Shown here: positions 11,000-20,754 of the stretch, piece by piece
Position numbering within the stretch: position 1 is the first letter of the stretch
Layout of the letters: every line of letters begins with the position of its first letter
Assembly (NCBI GenBank): GCA_034440575.1
Contig: JAOTOL010001509.1
Coordinates: forward strand, 985,001 to 1,049,000
Length of the DNA: 64,000 bases
Source of the DNA: Imbricaverruca yamaguchii
Lineage: Eukaryota > Arthropoda > Thecostraca > Neoverrucidae
Direction: 5' to 3'
Made by a program: the position numbers and the translations under genes
Notes under the pieces: generated by a model
The model's input: the letters and a program-made list of their open reading frames with translations, nothing else
The model's database searches: none
What the model was told of the DNA's origin: nothing

Positions 11000-11700
11000 A
11001 GGAAGCAGAGCGTCAGGCACCGACCCGAATACCATGCGAACTGGATGGGAAATTTTCGCTCAGTGATGGTAAAATGTCTTCATTTTCAGGGCAGTATCGG
11101 CTAAAATAATAAGATTCTTCACGTTCGCGGATATTTCTGGACCATTTGTGCATTCATCCGAGTAAAACTTTTAACCTGGCGCGAGCGAGACACAGCATCG
11201 GATTCTGTTCCGACACATGATTGCTAAACAGTACTAGCCAGCCTAGTGCTGGATCAATTGAGTATTGTCTGAGTAAAGCGAATATGGTCATTTTGTTTAT
11301 ACATTATTTAAATTGTTCGCCTACCTTGTCGGTTGTATGATATTATCTGCAGCTTTGCAGAAAGCAATTAGCTCGTTGCCTGCCGGTCCAATAGTTATAG
11401 ATTCGAGATAAAGTTGTCTCTGGGGAACTTTGCCACCTGCACCGATTGCCGAGATAGCTAGGTGCGAGAATCCCTCGGTGAAGATCGATTACAGGTGACG
11501 AATCGTCCCCAGCGACAACAGCCATCTTCAGAGTCACGAGCAGATGGAAACCTTACGCCTCCTCGCAGATCAGGGCAACAGCCCGAGCCATTTCCAGTCT
11601 GCGCCGAGCCGCAGAGACCCTGCTCCCTCAGGGTGGGGGCCGGTGAACGCGACCACACAGAGGGGCCGAGATCTACCGATGGTGCTACATGTCCGCCCCG
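11000..11700. other. no gene recognised
   Basis: The first part is AT-richer. From about 11440 GC content rises towards the 60-bp minisatellite, and frames open on both strands (for example 11462-11731 +). There is a small repeat of CAGAGTCTTGAAG-type sequence but no domain or clear splice sites. Confidence 0.4.
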
Positions 11701-11717
11701 GGGCGGGCAGAGGGCAG

Positions 11718-11945
11718 GCGTCATCACCTGAGAGCACGAGGGTCAACCTTTGAACAGCCGGAGCATGCAGATGACATGCGTCATCACCTGAGCGCACGAG
11801 GGTCGACCTCTGAACAGCAGGAGCATGCTGATGACACGCGTCATCACCTGAGCGCACGAAGGTCGACTTCTGAACATCCGGAGCATGCTGATGACACGCG
11901 TCATCACCTGAGCGCACGAGGGTCGACCGTCGGACGGCAGGAGCG
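11718..11945. repeat. 60-bp minisatellite, 4 copies
   Basis: GCGTCATCACCTGAG recurs at 11718, 11778, 11838 and 11898, exactly 60 bp apart. Because 60 is a multiple of 3, each strand keeps a 20-residue peptide repeat: DDTRHHLSARRSTSE-like on +, VRSGDDACHQHAP-like on -. The minus-strand frame extends to 177 codons (11570-12103). The regular unit and the absence of any domain outside it argue for a DNA repeat rather than a protein. Confidence 0.9.
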
Positions 11946-12770
11946 AGCAGAGCTTCTCCGCCGAACGCGAGACTTTCCGGCTTATCGTGAATTCCGACAT
12001 TCCATAACGGATCATTAGTGGCATTACATGCCCTGATCCTGGAAATGTTGTTTAGTAACGTCACACATATACGAAAACTACAGTCCAAGAGCAGACTCTG
12101 CACTTCCTTGTGATGCTTACGTGAACTCAGTGTATCTTAATGTTTTGGTCCATTTGAACTCAATTTAAATCGCAGGGGCTCGTACTGATGCACTGCCTCC
12201 GCAGGAGTGTGGCCTCAAACCCCGGGGGACCATCAGCGACATCTCGGGTTATGGCATGCATTAGCATTCTCCTTTCCGAGCACAGGGAGATCATCAGTCA
12301 CCATCCATGCCCCGTAATTGCCACGCCCACTCGCACATCCTGTGCATCAATCCTGGCACAACCGGAGACACCATCGCCAGATCATGCATTATTAGCACAT
12401 TGTATCGAAGGAAGAGCACGTGGGATCACTTCGCCTGGAATGGCGCAAGAAGCGTTTCGCTTAGAGTTCCTGGCTTAATGAAGGTCTTGGTTAGCCCAAA
12501 CCAGCCGATATTACATGGAGGGCAGCAGCACGTAGCTCGTTCGCCGCAGGCACATGAAAACGGGACGGTTCGCTCAAAGTAAGTGGAGCCTTTAAGCGAC
12601 GTGATGCATACCACTGGAAAGCTAAGAATTCACGAATTCGAAATATGCAACTGATACCTAGACTTCGCGATTTTTTTCTTCACAAGTTGCATGTGTACTT
12701 AGTTGTATTATTTATATCGTATAAACGGCTGTGATATACTGAATGTTCCGCCATAGAAACAGCATGTTAT
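11946..12770. other. no gene recognised
   Basis: Unique-looking sequence with short open frames on both strands (for example 12188-12478 +) and no domain signature. The stretch 12772-12838 is a run of TGTCAA/GTTGAC words, including the palindrome ATGTTGATCAACAT, just beyond the 3' end of the minus-strand gene that follows. Confidence 0.45.
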
Positions 12771-12810
12771 CATGTCAATAGGTGTCAATGTCAATATGTT
12801 GATCAACATG

Positions 12811-13605
12811 TCAACAATCAACATGTAAATAGGTGAAGTTCAGCATCACAAAATATACTTGTCCATTCATGACATTGAATAGGCACCTGGTGACATCCTG
12901 GCAAGAGTCTTCATAAACGATGAAGTCTTCATCGTTAATTTTGTGCTTCCCGCTGGCTGAGGTGAGCTGGTTGAGCTGGGCTTTACCACCGCTCACTGAA
13001 GCTGGGTTGGGTTCCCGAGGGACTTCAGAATCCACTTTTGCGAAATTACAAATTCTCGCATCTTCCTTATCTTGACATGCACGCTCCTGTGCCAGGCGCT
13101 GGGATTGTCTGGCTTCCCGCTTTGCGAGGACGCGATCGACAGTCTGCATGCTTCCCTTTCGGCCGTCCTGTCGTTGAGATTCCAGGAATGCATTGTCTTC
13201 TTCAATTGACATCATTTCCATGGCATTCTCATGAACGACGTCGAACAGATTGTCCGTGTATCGCATGCAGGTCCTTCGCTTGGTGTTAACAAAAGGAGAC
13301 GTGTATTTTCCTTTGCGTGTGAGGTTCCTCACTTCTGTGTACTTCTTCAGCAGTTTGTCCATGCACCGCTGATGCTTGCGGGTGGGAATTCGAGCTAAAT
13401 CCCTAAATTCCCTGACCTCCCTGATGACAGCATCAGCCGCCTTACGCGACTTGACCTCCTCCTCTCTGTGGAAGTGCCCGAACCGGCGAAGAACCTCACC
13501 AGTTGATGGAAACTTGGCGCCAGAGAGACGCGTCAGTGGTTGGCCTATTAGCAACACGTCCGTTGGTGTCCTCGTCTTACGTTTTGTTTTTGAGGTAGAT
13601 GTCAT
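12811..13605 (-). CDS. uncharacterised 264-residue protein, possibly transposon-linked
   Basis: This is the only uninterrupted, non-repetitive long frame in the window. It begins with a basic stretch (SKTKRKTRTPTDVLLIGQP). An Arg/Lys-rich, probably helical middle follows (KAADAVIREVREF, ARIPTRKHQRCMDKLLKKY), then DNLFDVVHENAMEMMSIEEDN and a GRKGSMQTVDRVLAKREARQS segment. No signal peptide or membrane span is visible. A plausible splice acceptor (CGCTTTTTTAG) lies 7 nt before the ATG on the minus strand, so an upstream non-coding exon is possible. I recall multi-copy invertebrate proteins with the same order of motifs (PTDVLLIG near the start, LFD..H..A..M..IEED in the middle) that carry no assigned function. 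Their copy number suggests they travel with a DNA transposon. That is memory plus inference: no catalytic motif is visible, and no inverted termini were found here. Confidence 0.65.
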   Translation of the reverse strand: MTSTSKTKRKTRTPTDVLLIGQPLTRLSGAKFPSTGEVLRRFGHFHREEEVKSRKAADAVIREVREFRDLARIPTRKHQRCMDKLLKKYTEVRNLTRKGKYTSPFVNTKRRTCMRYTDNLFDVVHENAMEMMSIEEDNAFLESQRQDGRKGSMQTVDRVLAKREARQSQRLAQERACQDKEDARICNFAKVDSEVPREPNPASVSGGKAQLNQLTSASGKHKINDEDFIVYEDSCQDVTRCLFNVMNGQVYFVMLNFTYLHVDC

Positions 13606-13669
13606 CTGGAACCTAAAAAAGCGAGCAGAAAAATTTACATCTATATCCTGGTTTCTTTAAGAATTGGCG

Positions 13670-14690
13670 TCTGGATTTTCTGGTTGTCAGCCAAGCAGGC
13701 AACAACTCATTAAACATTGTGTTCCCAGTACGTGAGGGGACCGACGGGGCGGCAGGGCGGCTTCAACGTTTCTTCCGTGATAGGTACATTTAGCGTGATG
13801 CATGGTTGCCGGAAGAGGGAAAGAGGACCGCGAAAAATAGCATTGTTTGACGTGCGGAGTAGTTTTTAATCAGCGCCTGGTGTCTTTTCCAGAAAAGCGT
13901 GAGAACAGGAAAGTTAGTGACATTTCATTCAATGTTGGTGTTAGCTTGCTATTTATCAGTGATTAACACATGGGGGACTTCAACGCAATGTTGCGTATAT
14001 ACTCTGTGACTTTGACAACCCGGGGGCAGTGCGAAATATTTTTGAATCGCTCTGAAATTTCACTACGTTTCTTTTCATTTCTGGCCTCCCCGCTTTGGAG
14101 GGCGTCCCGAGAGAAATTCGGATATCGCCAAAATAAGTGTCACATTAGCGGACAGCATACCGGTGGCGCCGATCTGGCGGTGGCTTTGTGAAGGAACACC
14201 ACCAGAGTGGACTTGCTATGATTAATGCTACAGTCTAATTTCCGAGCAGTTACAAGTAATTTCCAGTGGTCAAACTTGAACAACATTGAAACAAGCTCTC
14301 TTATGATGTGTAGTTCGTTGTATTATCAAATCATTCCACTCTGTCACTTTGACCTTAAAGTGAGATGGGAGCAATTGGCCACTCAACGTCTTGTAATAAA
14401 AACGCCCCATACATCCTCTGTGATGTGCTGACAATTTATAATGTTCTTAAGTAAACGAAAATCGAACGTGCTACATTTTATATCATTTTGAGTAACTTTC
14501 ATGACGGTTTAACCCTGTCACTTTTGCGCTCAATTCCGGAATTTGTGTCCCAAATTGTCACATTTTGTTCCTTTGAATTGTATATCAGTTGTTGTTCATC
14601 GACGAATTAATTTCCCATGGTCTGAAGCACACCGGCATAAAATAGGCTGCCTTCTGATGCCATACTCGACTACTTTTATAGATATCCAAT
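13670..14690. other. no gene recognised; repeat-like AT-rich DNA
   Basis: Short frames only (13970-14191 +, 14225-14431 +), no domain. The stretch is probably an old interspersed repeat, but I found no second copy in the window. Confidence 0.4.
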
Positions 14691-14696
14691 TTTGTC

Positions 14697-14853
14697 GTGG
14701 TTATTGGTTTTACGACACCTTAACCGTTGAGTCATGTCGCTCGCCAATTTATAACTCCGATTGGTTGCGGGCGAAGAGTAGCGATAGGTGAGGCTCGAAC
14801 CTACAATCTTTCGATTGTGAAACGGGAAACTTACCCCTAGACTACTCGTCCCC
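14697..14853 (-). mobile_element. tRNA-derived SINE, family 1, copy A
   Basis: Read on the minus strand, it starts with a tRNA-like head: GGGGACGAGTAGTCTAGGGG (box A) and AGGTTCGAGCCTCACC (box B). A short body follows, ending near AAAACCAATAACC. The same arrangement recurs at 47054-47213 with clear homology through head and body. The fused non-tRNA body marks it as a SINE rather than a functional tRNA gene. Confidence 0.75.
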
Positions 14854-14859
14854 TTACTA

Positions 14860-15585
14860 ACTTTGCAATTTTTTTAACCTTTTGACGTGAAGCTTTCCGG
14901 CATTATTGAGGTTCTGGAAAGCTCGATGCAAGTCAAGCGCCGACGGTTGGTGCCCAGGGGATCCGATGCGCAGGGCCGACGAGCGGTGGCACGACAAAAA
15001 GTAAAGTTCCACCCTTCAACAATACTAAACAACATCGTCTCTGCCACGCCAAAATGGCATAGGAGAAGTTCACGATTGTACATGCATTCTTTCCATTCAG
15101 CGCCCATAGGCACGTAATGTTCTGAAACAATATCGAGAAGACATGTCGGCCTCAACTCCAATGGTGGCGGAACTCATGCCAGGCACATCACCTATCGTTC
15201 CAAATATGAAAATTTGCCTGTAACATTGGCGAGTGACGGCGGTTGGGGACGGGTCGTGAGCCGCGGGCACCGCCGCTGGCGGCCCGCCGTCTATGGTGGA
15301 GCTAATAATTCCAGAAACCAATACGCAAGAGTAACAATATGCTCAATATTTCACTGTAAGTGACAATGAAATTGACGTCTGAAGGCAAGCCAATTTTCAT
15401 AACTGGACTTCGCATCATATTTTATGGAGACAGAGTTTTATAACTTGTAACTGTATTCTTTGCGCACACACTAGTGAGCATCCGGGCGCGCTTGTCGCGG
15501 GCATACACTTCAGAGTTCTTGAGTGGCATCAGGAACCTACATGTTTCCTTTCTTTACTGGAGGTCCCTGATGTATGCATTAGCAT
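14860..15585. other. no gene recognised
   Basis: Mixed-composition DNA with a GC-rich patch (15230-15300, CCGCGGGCACCGCCG). Open frames on both strands lack domain or splice support. Confidence 0.4.
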
Positions 15586-15589
15586 TGCG

Positions 15590-15891
15590 TCTGACGCCTA
15601 ACCAGACGGTCAAGGTTCATGTTATTGAAGAATGGTCTGGAAACAGACATTTTTTAAGATTGCTGATTTACCATTCGGAAATTTTGTGACGACAGATGGC
15701 ATGTGAAGCCCGATGATTTGCTAAATCGGCTTCTAGTATTTTTGGCGATTATTTTGCATAAATATCTCCGCTTCATGAATTATTAAGGATAATTTTGCGA
15801 CGATCATATTCAGGTAGCTGACGCTTGGGGGACGCGGAAAAATTCAGAGGGACAAATCCCCAGCCCCCCCCCCCAGTGGCTACACCCACGG
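15590..15891 (+). repeat. dispersed repeat family R, copy 1
   Basis: Shares the order GGTCAAGGTTCATGTTATT, TTTACCATTCGGAAATTTTG, CTAGTATTTTTGGCGATTA, ATATTCAGGTAGCTGACGC, C-rich run, CAGTGGCTACACCC with copies at 32470-32980 (+) and 47225-47590 (-). No coding capacity is visible. The C-rich run and the conserved ends suggest one non-autonomous element or LINE 3' fragment. Confidence 0.8.
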
Positions 15892-15942
15892 TCCTGTTTA
15901 TAGATGAAGTCGACACTCCAAGCTGGGCTACAATTTCCATAT

Positions 15943-15998
15943 GTGACAGGTGATAGGTGACAGGTGGCAGGTAGCAGGTGACAGGTGACAGGTGACAG
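15943..15998. repeat. 7-bp microsatellite (GTGACAG)8
   Basis: Eight units of GTGACAG with single-base variants (GTGATAG, GTGGCAG, GTAGCAG). A His/Leu/Pro repeat in the minus-strand frame is its translation artefact. Confidence 0.9.
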
Positions 15999-16154
15999 AG
16001 GACATGTGCAAACCAGGAGGCTCTTCCTGGCTCCTGGAAGTCTGCAAAAACATGTTGCAATACCATCAGCAACCCGAATTGTTTTGAACGAGCTTATCAT
16101 TTCACCTGATCCATCTAGTTGGTTAAAATCAGTATGAATTCAAAAGTATACTTT

Positions 16155-16572
16155 CGAGCCTGGAGAGGCTGAGGCGTGCGGTAGACGAGACAACGACAAC
16201 CTGAAGAAGTCGAGGCGTGAGGTAGGCGAGACTATACACAGCCTGGAGAAGCCGACACGTGCGGTAGGCGAGACTCTACACAGCCTGGAGAAACCGACAC
16301 GTGCGGTAGGCGAGACTATACACAGCCTGGAGAAGTCGTGGCGTGCGGTAGGCGAGACTATGCACAGCCTGGAGAAGCTGTGGCGTGCGGTAGGCGAGAC
16401 TACACAGCCTGGGGAAGCCGTGGCGTGCGGTAGGCGAGACTCTACACAGCCTGGAGAAACCGACACGTGCGGTAGGCGAGACTATACACAGTCTGGAGAA
16501 GCCGTGGCGTGCGGTAGGCGAGACTGTACACAGCCTGAAGAAGCCGTGGTGTGCGGTAGGCGAGAATATCGG
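16155..16572. repeat. 42-bp minisatellite, about 10 copies
   Basis: Units of AGCCTGGAGAAGCCG, then CGTGCGGTAGGCGAGACT, recur about every 42 bp (for example 16240, 16283, 16325, 16367, 16407, 16449, 16491, 16533), with one 40-bp unit. Both strands carry 14-residue peptide repeats (GETTQPGEAVACGRR on +). These are phase-locked by the 42-bp period and not evidence of a gene. The array ends directly against telomere-like repeats. Confidence 0.95.
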
Positions 16573-16589
16573 CAGACCGACAGTACTGA

Positions 16590-16620
16590 CCTAACCTAAC
16601 CTAACCTGACCTAACCTACC
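16590..16620. repeat. short interstitial telomere-like (CCTAA)n array
   Basis: Five to six units of CCTAA with one CCTGA variant follow the 42-bp minisatellite within 20 bp. TTAGG/CCTAA is the ancestral arthropod telomere motif. This tract is too short to be a telomere and is best read as an interstitial remnant or repair patch. Confidence 0.7.
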
Positions 16621-16914
16621 TGCGTCCTCGGTGACTTGAAGAAAACTCAATGCCACATCGGGTAAACCTGAACATCACCCTTCAATGCCACGGCACGCGT
16701 TCCTTTTCATTCCGGCAGAAAAACAATATTTTTTTGTGTTTCATCACATCGTAACAGCGCTAAACCGAAAAGCAGCATAATATACATTTGAAGTATGGAA
16801 ACCGCCTTCTTCGAACCTTTAACGCTAACCTTAGTCAAAATTGTACCACGAAACATTGAATATATCACATGTTACGCCACTTCAACTCGTTTTCTCCATC
16901 AATAGTTTTCAGCC

Positions 16915-17208
16915 TTGATATTTGGCGCAAACTATTATCACGAGTCCTTCGGGAAGCGCCAAGAGCAACATCAGAGCACTGCGGCGGAACCCCACAAGTG
17001 GACTCGGCGAGGTGTGCGGGGACCTGTTTCATGCTCACAGGATGAGGTGTCGCCCGACACCTCACTCGACGCCCGACCGGACGAGACGCACATCCGCTGC
17101 CGGTGCGATGTGCGTGAGTGGTACCGCTCCGAGTGGAGCCACCTCAAGTGCGCCCATGCGCTATGGAATAGCATGCAACGGCTGTCAGCCAGTCGGCGAC
17201 GATGCTAA
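16915..17208 (+). other. candidate coding exon, unknown product
   Basis: A 97-codon open frame whose second half is unusually GC-rich at third positions compared with its surroundings. It reads like coding sequence: DEVSPDTSLDARPDETH, then CRCDVREWYRSEW and KCAHALW. An acceptor-like TTCATGCTCACAG ends at 17040 and a perfect donor-type GTGAGT begins at 17114, so a 73-bp exon (17041-17113) is also possible. I cannot assign a family and see no adjoining exon. It could be a decayed gene fragment. Confidence 0.25.
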
Positions 17209-17214
17209 ATCTCA

Positions 17215-17935
17215 TGATGTGTGGGGTGTCACGGGAGAGAGAGGCTGTCCTGTGGTTAACCGCCATTGGTGAGTAACACGAAAGCTGCCCGTTTTCTTAT
17301 TGAGGACATAGGTAGTCAGTGGGAGCAGGAACCCATCAGCAAAATGTTGTGTCAGGACATACATAGACATCCTTCCTATAGAGCCCAGCTAGATCGTCAG
17401 TTTGGATGCATACTAACCAGCCAGGTGCTTGGTATGTTGACAATTCAACGTTCGCATGTTTGAACATATCACCGGACTATTGCCTGGGACCGGGACAGTC
17501 GGAAACTACGCTCTTTCATCTTAACCCCAGCCATTTCGATCAAAACTCCAGAGCTTGCCAATAAAAATGGAAACTGATGTCAGCCTAAGTCAGCCGTCTA
17601 AGTGACCGCAAAGGTCACCACCAAAGGTCACCACCAAATGCCAATACAATGGTGGCGCATCAAATACCGCAACCGACACTAACAGCACCTACGCATTCAC
17701 TGTGAACTGGAGCAAGCCTCTTCAACCTGATAAACATCGTCAAAAATGTCTGTAAGTTACGCGGAACTAAAGATGCATGGTCAAACATCAACTATATGTA
17801 TGTTTTCTACGAAGCATCCATACGGCACACATGACAGGGTAGATCACACGGTGATATTGGAAGCGTGCTGCTTTGTCGCTATCGCGAAACATTTTTCTGT
17901 GATGACAGTTACAGGGTAGACAATCACTAGCATAT
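17215..17935. other. no gene recognised
   Basis: AT-balanced sequence with a small local duplication (AAAGGTCACCACC occurs twice near 17610-17635). No domain, SINE head or hairpin noted. Confidence 0.4.
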
Positions 17936-17939
17936 GCCA

Positions 17940-18265
17940 TCAATTGACAGAGGCGGATGTATGGGAAACTGGGGGCATGCGTCCCCCTTTCCAGTGGAAG
18001 GTAGCACCCCTCCGGGAATCCCTGAATGCATAACCATCCCCCGCTTAAGGATTGTTTTTTTTAGACAAAGGTGCCCCTCGGAGAGAAATGTGCGCTCCCT
18101 TGGAATGAAAAAGCTTCAGTGTGCTCGAGTGCACCCATCTCTCCGCAGAACGCATTTCCGGCCGAGGTCCAGATGCCTTTGCAGTGGTGCCATTCCGAAA
18201 AACGGCGCCGCTCCAGACGAGTGCCCCACCCCATGGCAGTTCCTGGATACGCCCCTGGCGATCGA
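17940..18265 (-). repeat. dispersed repeat family G, copy 1
   Basis: On the minus strand it shows GGGGCACTCGTCTGGAGCGG, then CACTGCAAAGGCATCTGG, then a GTGCACTCGAGC motif. The same order appears at 29940-30270 (-), 39750-40045 (+) and 55745-56065 (+), with a weaker version at 46660-46885 (+). Copies are diverged by roughly a fifth or more by eye. No protein is encoded. Confidence 0.7.
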
Positions 18266-18269
18266 TACA

Positions 18270-18975
18270 CTAACAAGCATCATGCGTCGAGACATCAGAG
18301 CGCTAACATGTGCCGACTTCAGCAATACACGATCAGCCATTTGCAATCACACAATGATTTGACAAGGTGAACAGCAATGTCACCTTGGCTAGCAATGACA
18401 TCACCTACGTGCACCTGGCATAATGGGCTTCAACAGGCAGCAGTCCGTACTGGCAATTCCGCTTGGTTGCAGAGCTGCACCAGTTATATGCCAGCTGGTA
18501 TTTGCAATATGAATCTCCAGATACATCAACCGAGAGTTTTCCATTGATCTGACGCGCCTGTCGACAACGATCATAGTTGAGCAGGCTCAATTACCAGACA
18601 CCTGTTGGCCGGCGGTCAGCCAATGTGTTTGCGCAACACACCTCCGGTACGCTCTGTGTAATGCAGCTGGCGCCGCACATTGACAACAAAGACACTCTAG
18701 AGGATTGCTCGTTGTTTCACACCGCCGACGACTCATTCTCGCCACTGATTGCCAATGCCCAAGTGGTGCACGGTTTCCGACATTACAACAGACCGGCCTA
18801 CAGCTTTGGATAAACACTGGGTTTTAATCAACGGTACTGCAGTGACAGAAACCCCAGTCATATCAGCATGCACCAAAAATCTTCAAAGCCCGGATGCGAC
18901 TTCATTTAAACGGAAACGGCTTCCAGCGCTTCGCCTGACGAGATACCCACCGATATGTCTGTATCCGTACCGTCT
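18270..18975. other. no gene recognised
   Basis: Open frames on both strands (for example 18577-18813 + and 18587-18817 -) mirror each other and show no domain. Confidence 0.35.
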
Positions 18976-18978
18976 CCC

Positions 18979-19720
18979 CGGTTAGATCCTCACACCCCGT
19001 CTCTCGGGGTGGGGGGATAGTAGCCCCCTCTAAGATCCAAACTAAGCGTCGCACGAAACGAAAGAGGTGTCATCGGAAAGCGCTCGACGAGTAGGGCCCG
19101 GATCTACCTTACTTACATTATGCTTTTGGCTATATGGAGTTCATTTTGGGAGATATTTGAAAAACCGAAAACTATTTTGGACCAGGAAAGGACAGCGAAA
19201 TCAACCATGGCCATAGCATTTACCCCCCTCCCCATTTTTATAAAAAATGTTTGAGTTTTCAAGTTTTCTTTAATTTTCCTTTTCTAGTGGGTAGAGCAGG
19301 CCGAGAAACGTTGTTAGAAGTCAACTTTCACTCTTAAAAATGCTTACTTTAGCCATAAATTATATTTGATCTCTAATAGGCAAATATGCAAAATTAATAA
19401 GTAGTTAAAACTGAAAAAAAATACTCTGGTACGTTTTGTCACATTCCTAAAGATAAGCAAACTCTGAAAGTTTCATTAAAATGTCTGTATCCGTTAAAGC
19501 GTGACCACTGGTTGAACGTTTTCGGAGGTGACCTTACTTGACCTTGACTAACCTGACTAACTCGTTGACTACAGATGACCTGACTTCAAAAAATGTTAAC
19601 AGCATGCAAATTGATGTGGGAAAAGGTATGCCAAATTTCGGCGCGCTGTTGCGCGCCGTTCGTTCACTATCCGCGAAAAACCTGTGGGGGGCGGTTGAAG
19701 ACGCCCCCCCCCTCCGAGAC
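18979..19720 (+). mobile_element. long inverted repeat, left arm (fold-back element)
   Basis: From GGTTAGATCCTCACACCCC through AAGAGGTGTCATCGGAAAG, TTGCATATTTGCC-type sequence (as its complement) and GGTATGCCAAATTTCGGCG to GCGGTTGAAGACGCCCC. This whole order reappears in reverse complement at about 20755-21575. The arms are about 740-820 bp at perhaps 75-80% identity with indels. About 1 kb of unrelated sequence lies between them. There is no coding capacity. Confidence 0.85.
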
Positions 19721-20754
19721 GGCGCTGGTTAATAAGATCGTGTTGGAATACGCTGCAGCGATTTTAGGGTATCCAATAAACAACTAGACTACAGGCGTTA
19801 TCTGTAGGGGGAGGGGACTAGTCCACAAGAAGCTCGCAAGCTTGAGATATATTGCTTCTTGTTGGATGTCATGCTGATCAGCTTTGATAATGCATTGTTT
19901 TATGTGTCTAGTTCTTTTCATTAAACGTCCATCCGGAATGTTATGGATTCAACTGAGCAAACTTTCTAAAGAGGGGCATGCATGGAACGAGAACTCAAGA
20001 CATCATTCCGGGAAGCAGGCGCTCGTTGTCCTACGTTGAAACTTGGAAAAAAAAGATATAGTCTATTCAGCTGAGGATACCAACAGTTCAACAGGTGACT
20101 GTGTATAACGGAGTACCGCGATTAAGCACTGACGAACGTGAATAGTAGTTAGTTGTGGAAGCGCAGCATGTACCTCAGTTATGAATCATCCAGACAGTAG
20201 GTGATCTCATAAGCAAAAATAGTTGCCTGCAGCACACTCTACAGGCATGACCGTGCCAACTCAGCCGGATTGAAATGCTAAAACCAGCAGACATCCCCGT
20301 CATCCCCATCATCCTTTCGTCATCCCGTTCGCCAGCGGTATTCAGACTGTGACACAGTATTACAGGAATTGTGTTCTGAGCGTCGGCGAGGCCGACATAA
20401 AGTGCAGGTCAGAGACGTGAGTAAGTCGGGCCAACTGCACGACCAGGTGGTGGCGGCGCAGGTCAACACGCCGACACAAACTGCCCGTGCGTCAGTGTCG
20501 CATTACCGTCGGTGCGCCACAGGCGGCAGGCACACGGACGGCTGACAGGCACACCTCGCATCACCAGCACTGTCGATACATTTTTCATCGCCGTGACATG
20601 CGTGAAGAGTCGGGAAATGTAGCAGGGTCAGTGGGCTGTTGCAAATCGTGGCTTGGAAAACTTGCCACGGCGCTTTGCATGCAACATTAAGCTAATCTTG
20701 CTTCTTTCGCAACACCAATCGATATAGATGTCGTGACAGCATAACCCGCGCAAT
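19721..20754. other. interior of the fold-back element, no gene
   Basis: About 1 kb between the inverted arms. It holds short frames only (20487-20690 +), a run of ATCCC words near 20290-20330, and a GC-rich patch. No transposase motif was found, so the element, if mobile, would be non-autonomous. Confidence 0.6.

Noticed and set aside
11570..12103. 177-codon minus-strand frame
   Set aside because: Most of it is the 60-bp minisatellite (20-residue units). The remaining ends carry no recognisable domain and the + strand is equally open.
14780..14853. tRNA gene on the minus strand
   Set aside because: Box A and box B are present, but the tRNA-like part is fused to a body shared with 47054-47213, so it is a SINE head.
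16140..16599. Peptide-repeat proteins on both strands
   Set aside because: The 42-bp period is a multiple of 3, so both strands stay open automatically. Nothing else supports a gene.
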